NCBI GenBank assembly: GCA_000310025.1
Contig: FN649727.1
Location: forward strand, 1,522,540-1,586,539
From: Ectocarpus siliculosus
Taxonomy: Eukaryota > Sar > Phaeophyceae > Ectocarpales > Ectocarpaceae
DNA length: 64,000 bases
Reading direction: 5' to 3'
Shown here: positions 12,638 to 24,545 of the stretch, one piece after another
Numbering within the stretch: position 1 is the stretch's first letter
Layout of the letters: each line of letters opens with the position of its first letter
Made by a program: the position numbers and the translations under genes
The notes under the pieces: generated by a model
Database searches by the model: none
The model's input: the letters and a program-made list of their open reading frames with translations, nothing else
What the model was told of the DNA's origin: nothing

Positions 12638-15600
12638 GGCACCAGGGGGGGGGCGGGAGGGGGCCGGGCATTGTGTGCACGCTTGCAGCTGGGACGGCAA
12701 CCGGGGGGAGGGGGGGGGAAGAGACGAAGCATGCCCTTATGGGGGGTACGGGGTGACTTCTGGTGGTAGTATCCCAACTGCTTAACAACGCGCGGAGCGT
12801 GTGAGTGAGTGAACGAGTGAGGTTTGGAAACTGTTGAGGCTGACTTGACTTTCCGTCAGAGGAAGGCTCCTGGACGTGCCAATATTTTTGGGTCGACTCC
12901 CACCGCCGTTCCAACGGATCATGGTGCAGAACAAAGATAGATGCCAACGCTACAATACGTGTTCCCGGTGTTACGCCGCGTTTTTGGTCGCGTTCCTGTT
13001 GGCTGAGGGCTAGTGGCTCTCACTCACCCTCTCTCTTGTCCTGGCAGTTTCTTGTCCGCCCTGGGGGATAGAGTGGGAGTAGACGTCCTTCCTTCTTTTA
13101 AGTTTATCGTGGTGGTGAAAGAAATCATGTCGAAGGAGGGGAGGGAGAGGGTCGACGTCGATCGCTTCTGTTTGCCCTCGTCTTTTCGGGCGGTTTGGCG
13201 GCAGCAGCGGCGATTTAGAGGGCGGATAGAGGCAGGCACTACTACCTGCTTGTGTGGGGGGTTTTGGGTTGAGTTGGAAGTCTTGTGGCGATATTTTTAG
13301 GGCGGGGGGCGGAGGGAGGCATACAGTCAGTGCGTAGGGTATACTTTAATCAGGTGTTCCTCGGGAGAGGCGGGCGTGGCCATGGGTGAGAGAGAAGACA
13401 TGGTCGCCATCAGGCATGCGTACACCGTATAGTGGCACACTTACACTTGTCGTCCTAGAACAAGAGAGGTGTGAGCTCAAGTCCCGACTTCAATGAGTTT
13501 TGTGCCCTGTCGTTTGGTTCTCTTTTTCTTTTTCTTTTCCACGATTCTTGTTGCATGCGTGAGAGATGGAGAGAAGTGCGTGAGAAAATGTACCCAGGGA
13601 CGAGCCATTTATGACACTCCGGTTTACGTTTGTTCACCAACACGAGTGCTTCGATTGCACTAATGTTGAACGTCCGTTGGTTTATGCAACGAACGGTTTG
13701 CACGGTGTCAAGCATCGGGTGTTGTTGGCTGCAAACCCTGGGGGGTCGCCGGATCGGAGCGCGCCCGCGCGGGGGGGGGCGGGGTGGAAGCTAGTGAGCA
13801 AGTGGTGGGTCGATATCGCTGGTGAGATCTTTCGTATCCATTCGTTCCTGTACCTCGCCCCCCGAGATATGCGTATCTATCCGGGTGGGCACTGTGCATA
13901 TGTGTGATGTCCGCTGGACTCTGATGGTTCCAGCTGCGCATCAGAGAGGCAGGGAGGGGCACGTTTGCGCGAGGAACTACTCGGTAGATTCATTTTGAAA
14001 GCAGCAGTTGCTGCTGCAGGTCCCTCCAATCCACACGCGACATGTAGCCCAAGTCTATGCATACACCCGACAGAAAGAACAGCAGTAGTCACGTTTTCAG
14101 TTTTCCTCTCTCTTGTGTGTGCGTGTGGGGGGTGCGTAGTGAAGGTGTGGGTGTGACCAGAGGGCAAGGTCGATTGGTCACACAAAGCCCGCTGGTGCCC
14201 ATTGTGTTCCTTTGTTAATATATAAGTATGATTTCTTTTCGGGATTTATAATCTGTTGCTCCTCTTTTCGTCGTCGAGACATGCGGGTCTGTTCGGAGGA
14301 GGGTGGTGAGATTCCACACACAAGTGTTCGAGATCTTTGCATTTGGGTTCTGTCTTGCCGTTTGGTGGCAAGAGACTTCCAGGACCGGGTTGCCGCGTGG
14401 GGTGCTGCTGTGCGTTCGTGTTTTCCTGCGATGCTCGCACATGATGTAGCGTTTGTTTTGTCTGTTTGCATGCGAAGAGGTTGCTGTTGAAGCAGCTGTG
14501 CTGCTCGGCAAGAATTGAGTCGAGTCGCCGCTTTTTTGTCTTTTCATCCACATTGTAGTATATACATTTTTACGGTGTCCTCTTTTTTGTTTCGTTCTAT
14601 TTTCTAGGTGGCGGGTGGGCGTTTTTCCCGGGCTCCAGCTTGCCCGCCGCCCCCCTCCAACGATAAAAGAGCAACGAGTTAAACCACCAGAAATTTTGCC
14701 CTTTCCTTACGAGAGAGAGGCGAAAAATGGAAGGACTTTCACGAGACAATCTTGGGGGATGACTTGTTGGTACCCAGACAACAGAGTGGGCGAAGGAGGG
14801 TGTGAGATCCTTTTCGCTGCCGGGAAGTTGGCGCGGGAGTAGTCGTGTGGCTTATTTGTTGGTGGCAATCGTGCGCCCCGTTCTGCCCAACCGGAAGCCA
14901 GCGCAGTAAGCAAGCTGATGAGGACTCCAATATAAAGAGCTCACATGCTTTGGGAGTCATTCACTACGCACCAAAAATGGTTCGCATTATGAAAGCAATG
15001 GAGGGACGAGCGATAGCAGCAGCACCCACATACCGTACACAGCGTTTCCGCGGCTGCAGCCGGAGCTCCGCGACGGGCTCAGACGAGGTCATGAGCGCTT
15101 TCACCTAGGGAGATACGTTGCACATGTTGTCTAGTTGCTGGTGCTGGTCGCCAACCGGAATCTGTTTTGACGCTCTCTCCCCGTGCCGTGAGAACAAGAT
15201 TTTTTTTTATGTTTTTGCTCAAGCCTCGACCAGTTTTCCGACACTTGTCTACTTGACGGCTCTCTCTCGCCCTGAAGAACAACAATAAATGTTCTCGGTT
15301 ATTGCGCATGGCCCCGCAAAACATTTGGTCAACATCTGCATGCGGAAAAAATCGGCAAAAACCACGACCCCGCGCCATGTTTCAACGCCTTCGCGCGCGC
15401 AGGCCTACCCAGCCGCCTTTCACTGCATCCATGGCGAGGCTGTTCCGAAAAGCGCTGCCACACAAGACTGCAAGCCGGGTCACGCTTGTATGCTGCACCT
15501 GCCGTCGCTACTTGCTGTGTTGTTCCTCAACCAGAAGACCCTTACCGTTCCATCCGCACCTCTTTAACCTGGCAGCAAAAACGACTTTTGACTTTTACAC

Positions 15601-16022
15601 ATGAACAAATTGTCTCAAAAAATAAAAACTCTGGCTGCAGATAGAGGATTCACTTTTTTTCAGCAATCCACGACGCACACGTGTCGGGAAAGGCCCGGTG
15701 GTGGACATGGCGGTAGAGGGTGCTTCTCAATCCCATAAAAATAACAGCAGCGTCACAATTCGCGGCATGCGTAGTTATTTTCTATCTTTCTTTGCAAACC
15801 CAAGCAATTGGCAATCAAATACCCGTTGACTACATGCTCTACCAGAGCCATAAAATCTCCCCCCTCACACAGCAAAACACACCAAAAGCTGTTTACGACC
15901 AGACTTCCCATCACCACCACGATCAAACCCGAACAATCTGCCTCAAATCTATCAACAATTACAGCTAGGCCGTTGTATCATGTCGGCACCCAGGGGGGGC
16001 GGGGGGGGGCACTTGCACCATG
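12638..16022. other. Intergenic region between two convergent genes
   Basis: This stretch holds the 3' UTR of the PH-domain gene and, at its right end, the 3' UTR of the minus-strand gene ending at 16023. Open frames here (for example 13013-13300 and 13611-13907) have no matching splice partners and show no domain likeness. Poly-G runs near 12640-12720 and 13770 and a C-rich tract near 12465-12480 are the only simple features. I see no gene. Confidence 0.5.
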
Positions 16023-18237
16023 CTACATCTGGCTAGGATCTAAGGGCATGAGCTCCCTGCCCCCCAAGAAGGGCAGAAGCAGCACGAACGGTACGAGGGA
16101 TAGCACCGTGTAGATGATCACGCGAACCTGCGCTCAAGCACGAAGGCGCGGACGAAAACAAACGAACAGCGGACAGCAGGCACAGCAAACAATGAGGGAG
16201 GAGGAGGAGGAGGAGGAGGCGGGGCTGCTGAACGAAGACGATTCAACGCATGCCAAGGGGGGGAAAGAGCTGCTTCGCTTCAAGCGACAGCAGCTGTTGC
16301 AGGGATTTCTTGAAGAGGATTTTGCGATGCGTTTAGAAAACTGCCGCGTGTGGTACTCGTTAGGCTGTGCGGTCGGACGCCCGTCTCCACTGACTGACAC
16401 GCTGCATGAACGCATGACGGCGACCGCAGTTCGATGTTGAATGTCGAACCGACGAGCTCAGCTCCACAGGGTGCATACACGGTCCGGGTGCTGCTTACGG
16501 CGGTTGTGCGTCGAATGTCGAACCTTCAATTATTTGCTTTGCGAAGGGTTCGCCGCCACCCGTGCCTTGCGACACCGGATATTTGGATCAAACCGACCAA
16601 GATTCTTGGACAACGTCTGGCCCAGTTTCCAAAGATATTCCATGAGGAAACCGCAAGTTGTTCTTGGATACCAGAAACTATGAGCGCGGTGTGCAGTATT
16701 TAATCGAGGTTGCCAACCGCATTTCATCTTCGGTAATTGGTCCACGGCAACTATATATTTGTACAGGTACAACAAAGAGAAGCATGCGTATGTGTGTGTT
16801 CTAGCAGCATATTTTACACTCTGTTAGAGACTCTTCCTATCTAAGCTGTTTCACGCCGTCTGATTGGCCAGACGTTGGTTCCTAGCCTTGACCCTCTCCA
16901 CCGCCCTCTCACCGTTCCGCATTCCGAGAACGCGGCTGCGCCGCGTTCTCGCCCAGTTCGCGGCCGCTAGGCCGTGCGTTGGCCGTGCGTTGGCCGTGGG
17001 TGAGGGTTAGGGGTGGTTAGGTCGGCCACGGTGTTTCCTAGCCTTCACCACCGGTTAGACCTAAAGAGTCACTATTGTAACAGACCGAAAATAGACCTGG
17101 TGTTCTAACAACCGCTCTCGGCACAAACTGTTCCAGATGGTAGGAACGAATATATCGTGTTTGCCGCTTTGGTAGGAACGAATATACCGCCAGGAGGCCA
17201 ATCATCCCACATTTCTAGCTTTCGAGAGAAGATCATGGTAATACTACTGCCTGTCGAGTCAGGAGCAGAGATCGAAGTGTCTGTCCAGTCAGGAACAGCA
17301 GGGATCAACAGCAGTGGGCGAGTAAAATGGAGACATGAAACAGACCGCAGCGGGCACATCTTTATCTCTCTCTTCGTGCGCAAGAAGAAACGCGATTGGC
17401 TTGCCTCGAGACGCCACTTGACGACAGCCTCGAGCCTGCCGATCGCGGCGTCGAGCCCCCGGCACCACCACCATGCCAGGCAATCGACGCATACGGCACA
17501 TCATCCCTGCCGCACCATTGTTGTTGTTGTTTTCTTCACATTAAACTCGTGTCAGTTGCTAAATCCCAAAATCTAGCAAAGACTCGGCCCGTGGTCACAA
17601 AAATGCTAGAGCCATCACCATGGACAAGTCAGGAACGCGGGACTGTCATCATTCCGCAGAGGGCGGCAGCGGCGGCGAGCGACCCGCCGCCGACGCCGCT
17701 ATCCAAAGACCCCAGACCTACCTTTTTCGAATCAGACTCCTCCTCGGCCTTCTCCGGTTCCAACGCCTTTGGCTTCGGAGCCTCGAACGCTATCCCCTTC
17801 GACAAGTCGACCCCGCTTCCGCCGCCGCCTGGCTCGCTGTTAGTTGCGCCGCCGCTGCTGGTCGCTTCTGATTCCTCAGAAGGGTTCGCGATGCCCTCTT
17901 CTCCCAACGTCTCCCCCGATGCTCCGAGTCGCGATTGCCACCGGTCGAGTGACGGCACCGCTCGTGCTTCCATCGGCGCGAACATGCTGCTGTCGGTGTG
18001 CGTTGTCGAGTACGATGATGATGAAGGTGGTGAGGTGGCGGCCAACCTTTCAGTCGTCGCTGAGGAAGCCATATGACGAACATGACGTGACGAAGAGGAA
18101 CGGGGCGTCACCATTGTGAAGCAGATGGACCCCGAGAAGCGGGTGGCCGCGAGGACCGCCATGAACACAGGCGCAGGGTGCATCATGGCAGTGATAGGGT
18201 GATTGGCAGCAGACAATGTGTTCGACAAAGGTTGCAT
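16023..18237 (-). CDS. Small protein with C-terminal membrane segment (206 residues, two exons)
   Basis: Exon 1 is 18237-17722 and ends at AAAAAG|GTAGGT. Exon 2 is 16127-16023, starting after TTGAGCGCAG, and both junctions are phase 0. The N-terminus is rich in Ser, Thr, Ala and Arg with few acids (for example RSSSSRHVRHMASSATTERL), as in an organelle presequence. The middle (residues about 100-172) is Gly, Ser, Glu and Lys rich and looks disordered. Exon 2 encodes VRVIIYTVLSLVPFVLLLPF followed by LGGRELMPLDPSQM, a single hydrophobic helix and a short tail, so the protein is probably anchored in a membrane by its C-terminus. I do not recognise the family. Residue-level composition and the clean join support a real gene; other starts at 18184 or 18181 are possible. 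The 1.6 kb intron contains a perfect hairpin (16925-16951) and a (CAA)n repeat. It is divergent from the hydrolase gene, with 221 bp between start codons. Confidence 0.55.
16925..16951. repeat. Perfect 12-bp inverted repeat with a 3-base loop
   Basis: The arms 16925-16936 (CGAGAACGCGGC) and 16940-16951 (GCCGCGTTCTCG) are exact reverse complements around TGC. The hairpin lies in the intron of the minus-strand gene at 16023-18237, next to a repeated GGCCGTGCGTT motif (16970-16995) and two CCTAGCCTT motifs (16881 and 17037). This is probably part of a repeat element; no function can be assigned. Confidence 0.8.
17513..17549 (-). repeat. Short dispersed repeat with (CAA)n, copy 2
   Basis: Minus-strand GTTTAATGTGAAGAAAAC followed by AACAACAAC. 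It matches the motif at 10174-10213, 45776-45803 and 62052-62085. It lies in the intron of the 206-residue membrane protein gene. Confidence 0.5.
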
Positions 18238-18458
18238 CCTTTTGCCGTCGCTGTAGCATATGTAGTCATGTTTTTTTGTCGTTCCCCCCCTCCCTGTCCA
18301 ATCTGTGTATCCCCTCGCAAGAAGAAGCTGGCTGCTGGGCTGCTGTGTGTGCCAGTAGCAGGCTGTGCCAATGTGCCAAATGCAACAATCGCAGCGCTAG
18401 CAGCTGGTCACAGGGTCTGCTGGGAGGCTGAAATTAAGGAGTTGACAGCGCACTTGCA
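18238..18458. promoter_or_regulatory. Short divergent promoter region
   Basis: Only 221 bp separate the start codons of the minus-strand membrane-protein gene (18237) and the plus-strand hydrolase (18459). Both 5' UTRs and promoters must lie here or in unseen upstream exons. I see no TATA box at a telling position. A bidirectional promoter is inferred from geometry only. Confidence 0.4.
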
Positions 18459-21400
18459 ATGGGCTGGTTGTCGGGGCTTATGTGGTGCGCCGGTGGGGTG
18501 GGTGCCCTGGGTGTGACGCTGGGCGCGCTTCTGTTCGTGTACCAAGATAGGCTTCTTTACGTCCCGTCCGTGCCCATCAGAGATCCTGATGACAACCCGA
18601 GAGGTGTGTGTCTCTCCACTTGTTCACTTGTTCCTGCCATGATCACGGCGATCGAGAGAGAGAGAGAGGAAGAAACATAAAGGAGAGCGAGAGAGAGTTT
18701 TGAAAAATATCGGAACTTTGCCAAGGTGACAAGTAAACCAAGGGTTCCGCCGTTGGATGCGTAGACTGCTGAATACTGCTGTATGTAGTGGGCGAATGCA
18801 GCACGCTATTTACTGCTGTACATGCATATGCATGCATACGATTTCGTGCTACAGTACCTGGGCACCCTGCGAGGAATGCTCTTGTGTTCTCTTTCATGTT
18901 ACAACACCGCTGTTCTTACCACGCAATGAATGCACCAGGTGCGGTGCTCTAGCGATTTTCTCGCGAAGTATCCCATCTACTTGACCCCCCCCCCGATCAC
19001 CATGCTGCACATGTGTGTTGCTTTCTCGACATGGAAGGGGGAGAAGGAGAACGGCAGTATTCGCGCCATTGGATTCAGCTTGTTGTTTCTTGTCGGACGT
19101 TGGCTGAGCCCAAAAAGAGGGGTCAAACCTACAGTATTTCCGTTCACACCGTTGGAGGGTCCAGAGGTTTTCGCACCCTCCGCCCTTGAGCTGTTGATGC
19201 CCAGTGGTTCTGCGTTTGGGCGAGGAAAATGTAGCGTGCCCCAGGCGACCACATCAGCTCTTGGGAGGCAAATTTCATGCCATACAACTACGCCCCAAAT
19301 ATAATATATTGAAGTAAAAAATACCCAGCACGAAAACCAAACACACCCTGTAGCAACGGCCTCGTCGGTTGAAGAAACCAAGGTACTGCGAGGAGGTCCT
19401 CATTTCCGACGAAGGGCCGGACTATCACTCGTCTCACGACGACGGCGACGCCTTCGAGAGCAAGCCTACCTCCGAGGAGCGGTTAGAACACCGTGGTGTC
19501 GTGTCGTTTTATGCGCTCCTCGGATATAGGCTTGGTCGTGTTGTTCTATGCGCTCCTCGGATATAGGAGGTACGCCATTTGTGTCGCGCCGTCGACTGAG
19601 CGTACGGGACTGCCGGGAGTCGGGCCTAGCCTCTGCGCCGTGTTGCAGCAGGCATGGATGGATACATGTCGCTGGCGTGATACAATCTTGAACAACACAC
19701 ACACACACACACACAGCGCAGCACTTCAAACCTGCGCCCCTGTTTTGGCTCCCGTTTTGGCTCCTGTTTTTTTGTCATCACCCTTTCATTCTTTCGCAGG
19801 GTATCGCAACCCGCTAGAGCAAGGGATATCGTACGAGGATATGTACATGCCAACCTTGGATGGCATCAAGATCCACGGCTGGCTGCTCAAGAGTCCCGAG
19901 GCATCTAAGGTCCGCACCCTTCTTGCCTCTGTTGTTGTTTTCTCTCTGTGTAGTTTATTTCGAAGTGTTGCTTCAAGCGTACGTACGTGCGTGGATATAG
20001 ATATGCACTGTTCTTTGTTCGGGTAAAGGTTAGCTTAAAGCTTAAGCTTAGCTTGTCACCGCTGTGGGGACGCACCTCTCTGTCTTCAGGGGGCAGTGAG
20101 CGTATTGCGGCGGTAGGGGTCGAACTTTTTTCTTTCAGTATCATACATTATACAAACATGACCTTGCAGCAGCAACAACCATGACCTTTAAAAAAGCAAC
20201 AACTCAATGTCTGGTCCACCATGGTCTCGGGGAAGGGCCCCTTGCAATTTTTGTCCTTGCAATTTTTGATAGGATACTCTGTACGTCAACACGACGAGTG
20301 GTGTCATCTAAATACATGATATCTTTGCCAGTTCCAAGCCCATGCATGTGAACATCTTGAACCTTTTTTCCTTTTGCTGTACGTGGAAGTCTTATTGTAG
20401 GCGATACGTTGTAGAGGAGTCTTGTGCGTAGGCATGAGGTAGGATTCCCTCTAGAGAGAAGACACGGAAAACGATGGTGTTTCCTACGCGGAATGGGCTT
20501 GGAGTATTGGATTGATGGCATTTCTATCGTCCTCGCGTACCAGTCTTGCTTCTCACTCGAGCACGTAGGACGGGTGACGCAGATATGTATTTGGCGACCC
20601 GGCAGCCTTGTATCCTCGGAGCAATCGGCCAATCAGCCGGTCAGTGCTCTAGACTATTCTGCCAACCCGGAAGAAGTGACAATTGATGGTATTACTACGT
20701 AAAGGAAATATGCCCCCGCCCTCCACCCCGTCCCGGCTGTGTAGGGATGCGAGGTCAATGGCCTAACGACTACGGCATGCACGACCATGAGTACCCCCCC
20801 CCCCCCCACCCCCTCTCTTCTCTGTGGTGACGTCGTCGAGACCCTCCCCTTCCTCCATATTGTCCCCCTTTTTCCCGGCAACCAGGTGCCGACGCTAGTT
20901 TATTTTCACGGGAACGCCGGTAACATCGGGTTCAGGCTCGTCAACGCGCGCCAGATGCAGCTCGCCATCGGGTGCAACGTGCTCATGGTCGACTACCGAG
21001 GGTGAGTTCATCCCCTATCCCCGTGCTTCCGCTTCGTAAATGGTAGGAGGTAAACACCATCCGTGATGAACAACGACACGGTTGCTGAGGCGTTAATTAC
21101 CGAGGGTAGTCCCCCCGGGAGGCTTTATTTGTGGACTCTTGTCTCCAGAATATCGCTAAATAGTCGAGTGGACGGCGAGCATCCGCGATGTGCAGCAGTG
21201 CCGCAGTGGGCGACGCTTGTCTCTCGAGGAAATGAGTTCGAAAAAGTCGCGCTCCGTGGCGTGGTTATGTCCCGCCCCGCCCGGTGCTGCTGCCTACCGT
21301 CACTCCTCGCCGGAAAAAAAATAGCAACGTGAGAGGACGCGCGATTTATTGCAACAGCGGTTGGTTTGTGCACATTACAACACCATAAGCCGGAACGGTG

Positions 21401-24150
21401 CTGTGTTGCGCAGACTGTGTCGACTGTGTCGACTGCAAGGACGCGCCCAGACCATATATATGCTACGGACAAGGGCAACAAACCCCCCTGAGCCACATTT
21501 GGCAAAGTGACAGTTGGCCATCGGCAATCGGTCCCGTGGGAACAATGCTCCACCCTCTCGAGGACGCGTGGTCAATGGTCTAACCGCTAAGGCATGCAGT
21601 ACATGAGAATGACCCCCCCCCCAATAAAACACCCAACACTGGCTTGTGTCGTGAAATGACATGGCGACAGCTACGGGAAGAGCGAAGGCACGCCGACGGA
21701 GGAAGGGCTTGTGCTGGACGTCGAGGCCAGCCTTCGGGCCTTGAGAGAGAGCCCCAAGTCGGGGGTGCACCCGGACAAGCTTATCTTGTTCGGCCGTTCC
21801 CTTGGCGGAGCTGTGGCCCTCGCCGGCGCGGACCGATATCCTGACCTGGTGAGAACACAAGAAAAACGCCTTTTTTTTGTTTTGTTCGGTTAGAACGCTT
21901 CTTTTTTTGTAAATAAAAAAAAAGCTTTTTTTTTGTTAGACCAAAACGCTTCTGTTTTGTTAGATTAACCCTCTTCTTTTTTGTTGGATTAATTTGTTTT
22001 TTGGGAGGGGTGAGGGTTGGGCTGCTTGATGGTGTCGTGGGTTGCGGTCGGTTGGCCGAGGGTTTCCGGTCGAATGTTTTGTTCCGTCTTTCGCACCAGC
22101 GATTTTCACTGCTTTCGCCAACACCGGGTACAAGCAGGGGCACTGGTTTTGTCCGTGAATTGATGGATCGGCATCTGTTTCTTTCCTTCTTCGATGTCGC
22201 CGTTCGACTAGATTACAATCGTGCGGTCGCCGGGGGCATGGCGCACGTGCTGTGTTTGTTTTAGCGCGTATATGTGATGTACCGGGAGGAGGTTAACCCT
22301 TGGGTCGAAAAAAGGGACGGACAAACTGATTTCGTCGGACGTGCTAAGAGCAGCGTCTGGGCATAAAGTCGATTGGGTTTGGAAGAGGCCGGGCTATTTG
22401 GACTGCTACTCTTTCTGGTGGCGTGTGCCCTGCTCCGTCTAGGCCATCATGTGTGCTCCTCTCCTCCTAGGCCAATTGATGCTGCGCTCTTGATGCGTTA
22501 TTCTTGCTCGTTTTGCGAAAAAAAAATTGCGCCCCCGTGTGCCATTGCGTGCCGGCGTTTCAACTTAGGTGCGAGCAGTCATCGTCGAGAACACGTTCAT
22601 TAGCGTTTCTCACATGGTGGACAAGCTGATGCCCATGCTGTCGGGCATCAAGTGGCTAGTGCTTCGGCTTAGGTGGGACAACGAGGAGAAGGCTAGGCGA
22701 CTCACCAGGCCGGTCCTGTACATATCTGGTATGTAAGCGCCCAAGCGCTCTCGCCTCGCGCCCCCTGGACGGGGCTTGTGGTTGGCTTGGGGGGACGCGG
22801 TGTGGATAGAGTTGTGTTTGGGAGTTCTCTGCAAGCCTGGTCTGCGAGAACTATCGCAACCCCCTTGTTTGTGTCCCCGGCTGGGTGATGCGGTGCGTCT
22901 CTTTTCTCGTACAAGACGTTGAGCGGCAGGTGCAGCTTTTTCACGCATCCACGGGATATTTGTGCGAAGACGTCAAGCTGCTGAGTAGGCGGGTTTGTTG
23001 TTGGCTCTCTCGCACGAGTTTTATTGATATGGGCCCGTGCCCGACCCTCTCGTGCCTGGCACGTACTGCCGCTACCCCTGCCCACTGGCGTCTGAAGTGT
23101 TTGGACACAGCGCTGGACCCTGCCGATGGAATTGAAATGGTCAAAGCAGACCGCCTCTTTTTTTGCTACGCGTGCTTTTTCTTTTCGGTGTGTGCGTGTG
23201 TATCTATCGTCTCCTTCAAGATGTCTGTTTTTCGATTCTGTTCTGCTTCTTGGCCTGGCCCTGGTTTTTTCAGGCGCCGATTTTTGTTCTTGTTGCGCGT
23301 TGGCGCATAAGGTGAGATATGCTCCTCGCGCTCACCCACCTCTTTCGTATCTTCTCCCGTACCGTTGCATGCACCCACCCTTTCGCTTGCACCTTTTGTT
23401 TTATGTGCACCTTTTGTTTTATGTGCACCTTTTGTTTCAGGTCTAAAGGACGAGCTCATCCCTCCCTGGCACATGCGATCTCTCTACAACGCCTCTCCCG
23501 AGAGCTCGGGCGGGGGCAAGCGAATCTTCACGGTCAAGGATGGCACGCACAACGACACGTGGGAGAGGGGAGGGTTGGAGTACCTTCAGGCGCTGCGGTC
23601 CTTCATGGAGGAGGTAAGACTATGATGATGATGACGCGCATTTTAAGAAGCGGGAAGGATAGAATTTACTCTCACTCTTGTAGTATGAGTACGTGCCTTC
23701 GTGTCGCCGACCGTTGGGGTGGAAACAAAAGGAAGCGCGGGTAGGTCTCGTTTCTCCCGGGGAGGTCGAGTGTACCGCACGAACCGGAGTCGTGCACAGA
23801 AGCACCTCCCTGGATCGAACCAGGGAGTACACATGGATCGATGTATTTTTAGTCGCATGGTCTTGTCATGTGCGTACTTTAGTTGGTACTCTACTCTATT
23901 CCATGTGTGCCTCCAAAGAGGACGGGTGATCTCGTCAACAATGACCCTCAACCCCCAACACCACAACCGACACCGACGCCGTTACCAGGTGTTCGCCGGA
24001 AAGACGGTGGAGATGACGCCGAGCGTTAGCGGTAGCGGTAGCGTTGCACAACCCTCTAAGGCGGAGGGCACAAGCGGGGACGATTCTTGTGAAGTCCCGG
24101 TCGGAGGCGGTGCGGACGGGTTGGAAAAGGAGGCGGTGGCGTCGTCATAA
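18459..24150 (+). CDS. Alpha/beta hydrolase, Bem46/ABHD13 family (347 residues, seven exons)
   Basis: Exons 18459-18603, 19800-19909, 20886-21001, 21671-21848, 22569-22728, 23441-23613 and 23989-24150 join in phase throughout. Residues about 8-27 form an N-terminal membrane anchor ([20 protein letters not shown]), followed by the family signature [11 protein letters not shown]. The alpha/beta hydrolase core follows: the oxyanion strand [10 protein letters not shown] (about 89-98), VDYRGYGKSEG, the nucleophile elbow GRSLGG with Ser167, VENTF, the acid in KDELIPP (Asp240) and the base in DGTHNDTW (His273). The catalytic triad is therefore complete. The length matches ABHD13-type proteins (about 337 residues), plus a roughly 55-residue low-complexity Ser/Gly/Glu tail encoded by the last exon. 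Family members are serine hydrolases, with depalmitoylation reported for animal ABHD13-like enzymes and polarity roles for fungal Bem46; the substrate here is unknown. The anchor suggests an endomembrane location. The exon 6 acceptor lies in a tandem repeat. Confidence 0.9.
20725..20812 (+). repeat. Dispersed C-tailed repeat, short copy 2
   Basis: CCCGTCCCGGCTGTGTAGGG then ATGCGAGGTCAATGGCCTAA and CGACTACGGCATGCACGACC, ending in a run of C. It shares the core of the copy at 6782-6950 but lacks its long body. It lies in intron 2 of the alpha/beta hydrolase. Confidence 0.65.
21499..21624 (+). repeat. Dispersed C-tailed repeat, variant copy 3
   Basis: The 5' part (TTGGCCATCGGCAATCGGTC and CTCTCGAGGACGCGT) differs from the long copies but is shared with 32882-33021. 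The 3' part has the common core GTCAATGGTCTAACCGCTAA then GGCATGC and a C-rich end. It lies in intron 3 of the hydrolase. Confidence 0.65.
23388..23440 (+). repeat. Triplicated 18-bp unit that forms a 3' splice site
   Basis: Three head-to-tail units of TGCACCTTTTGTTTTATG (23388-23405, 23406-23423) with the last one changed to TGCACCTTTTGTTTCAG (23424-23440). The last unit supplies the pyrimidine tract and AG acceptor for exon 6 of the hydrolase at 23441. The two upstream units carry ATG where the last has CAG. Confidence 0.85.
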
Positions 24151-24503
24151 CGGGGAGGGGGCGGGGTCAGCAGAGTTTTATTTTCAAAGCCTGGGGGGGG
24201 GGGGGGGTATTGAGGAGCGGCAGCAGTTTTGTGGCGCTCGATCAAAACGAAGTGTTAATGAGGTGTATTGTCTGCTGGTGCGCGCTCGGTGTTGGAGAAA
24301 CGACACGTTCGTGTGTTGCCACATCCTATCATCCTATCAAGGAATGGTGATGCGGGTGGTATGTGTTGATACGATTGGTGCTGGGCAAGCACAGCAGCTG
24401 AACCTGCATGCTCGCGCAATTTGGGTCGCAAAGTGCCTTGTTTCTCCTCCCGTAGTTGGTATGTTGAGAACACGCTACTGGTACTCGCCGTACCTCATTC
24501 CCT

Positions 24504-24545
24504 TGCTTGGTGTGCTTGGTGTGCTTGGTGTGCTTGGTGTGCTTG
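24504..24545 (+). repeat. 10-bp tandem repeat
   Basis: Four units of GCTTGGTGTG in a row downstream of the hydrolase stop codon. It is simple-sequence DNA. Confidence 0.85.

Noticed and set aside
16114-16440. Plus-strand frame of 108 codons with a poly-Glu run
   Set aside because: It overlaps the intron and last exon of the better supported minus-strand gene, and the Glu run comes from a GAG microsatellite.
17105-17383. Minus-strand frame with TMIFSRKLEMWDDWPPGG as a possible extra exon of the 206-residue gene
   Set aside because: The flanking exons already join in phase without it, and it covers a local 17-bp duplication.
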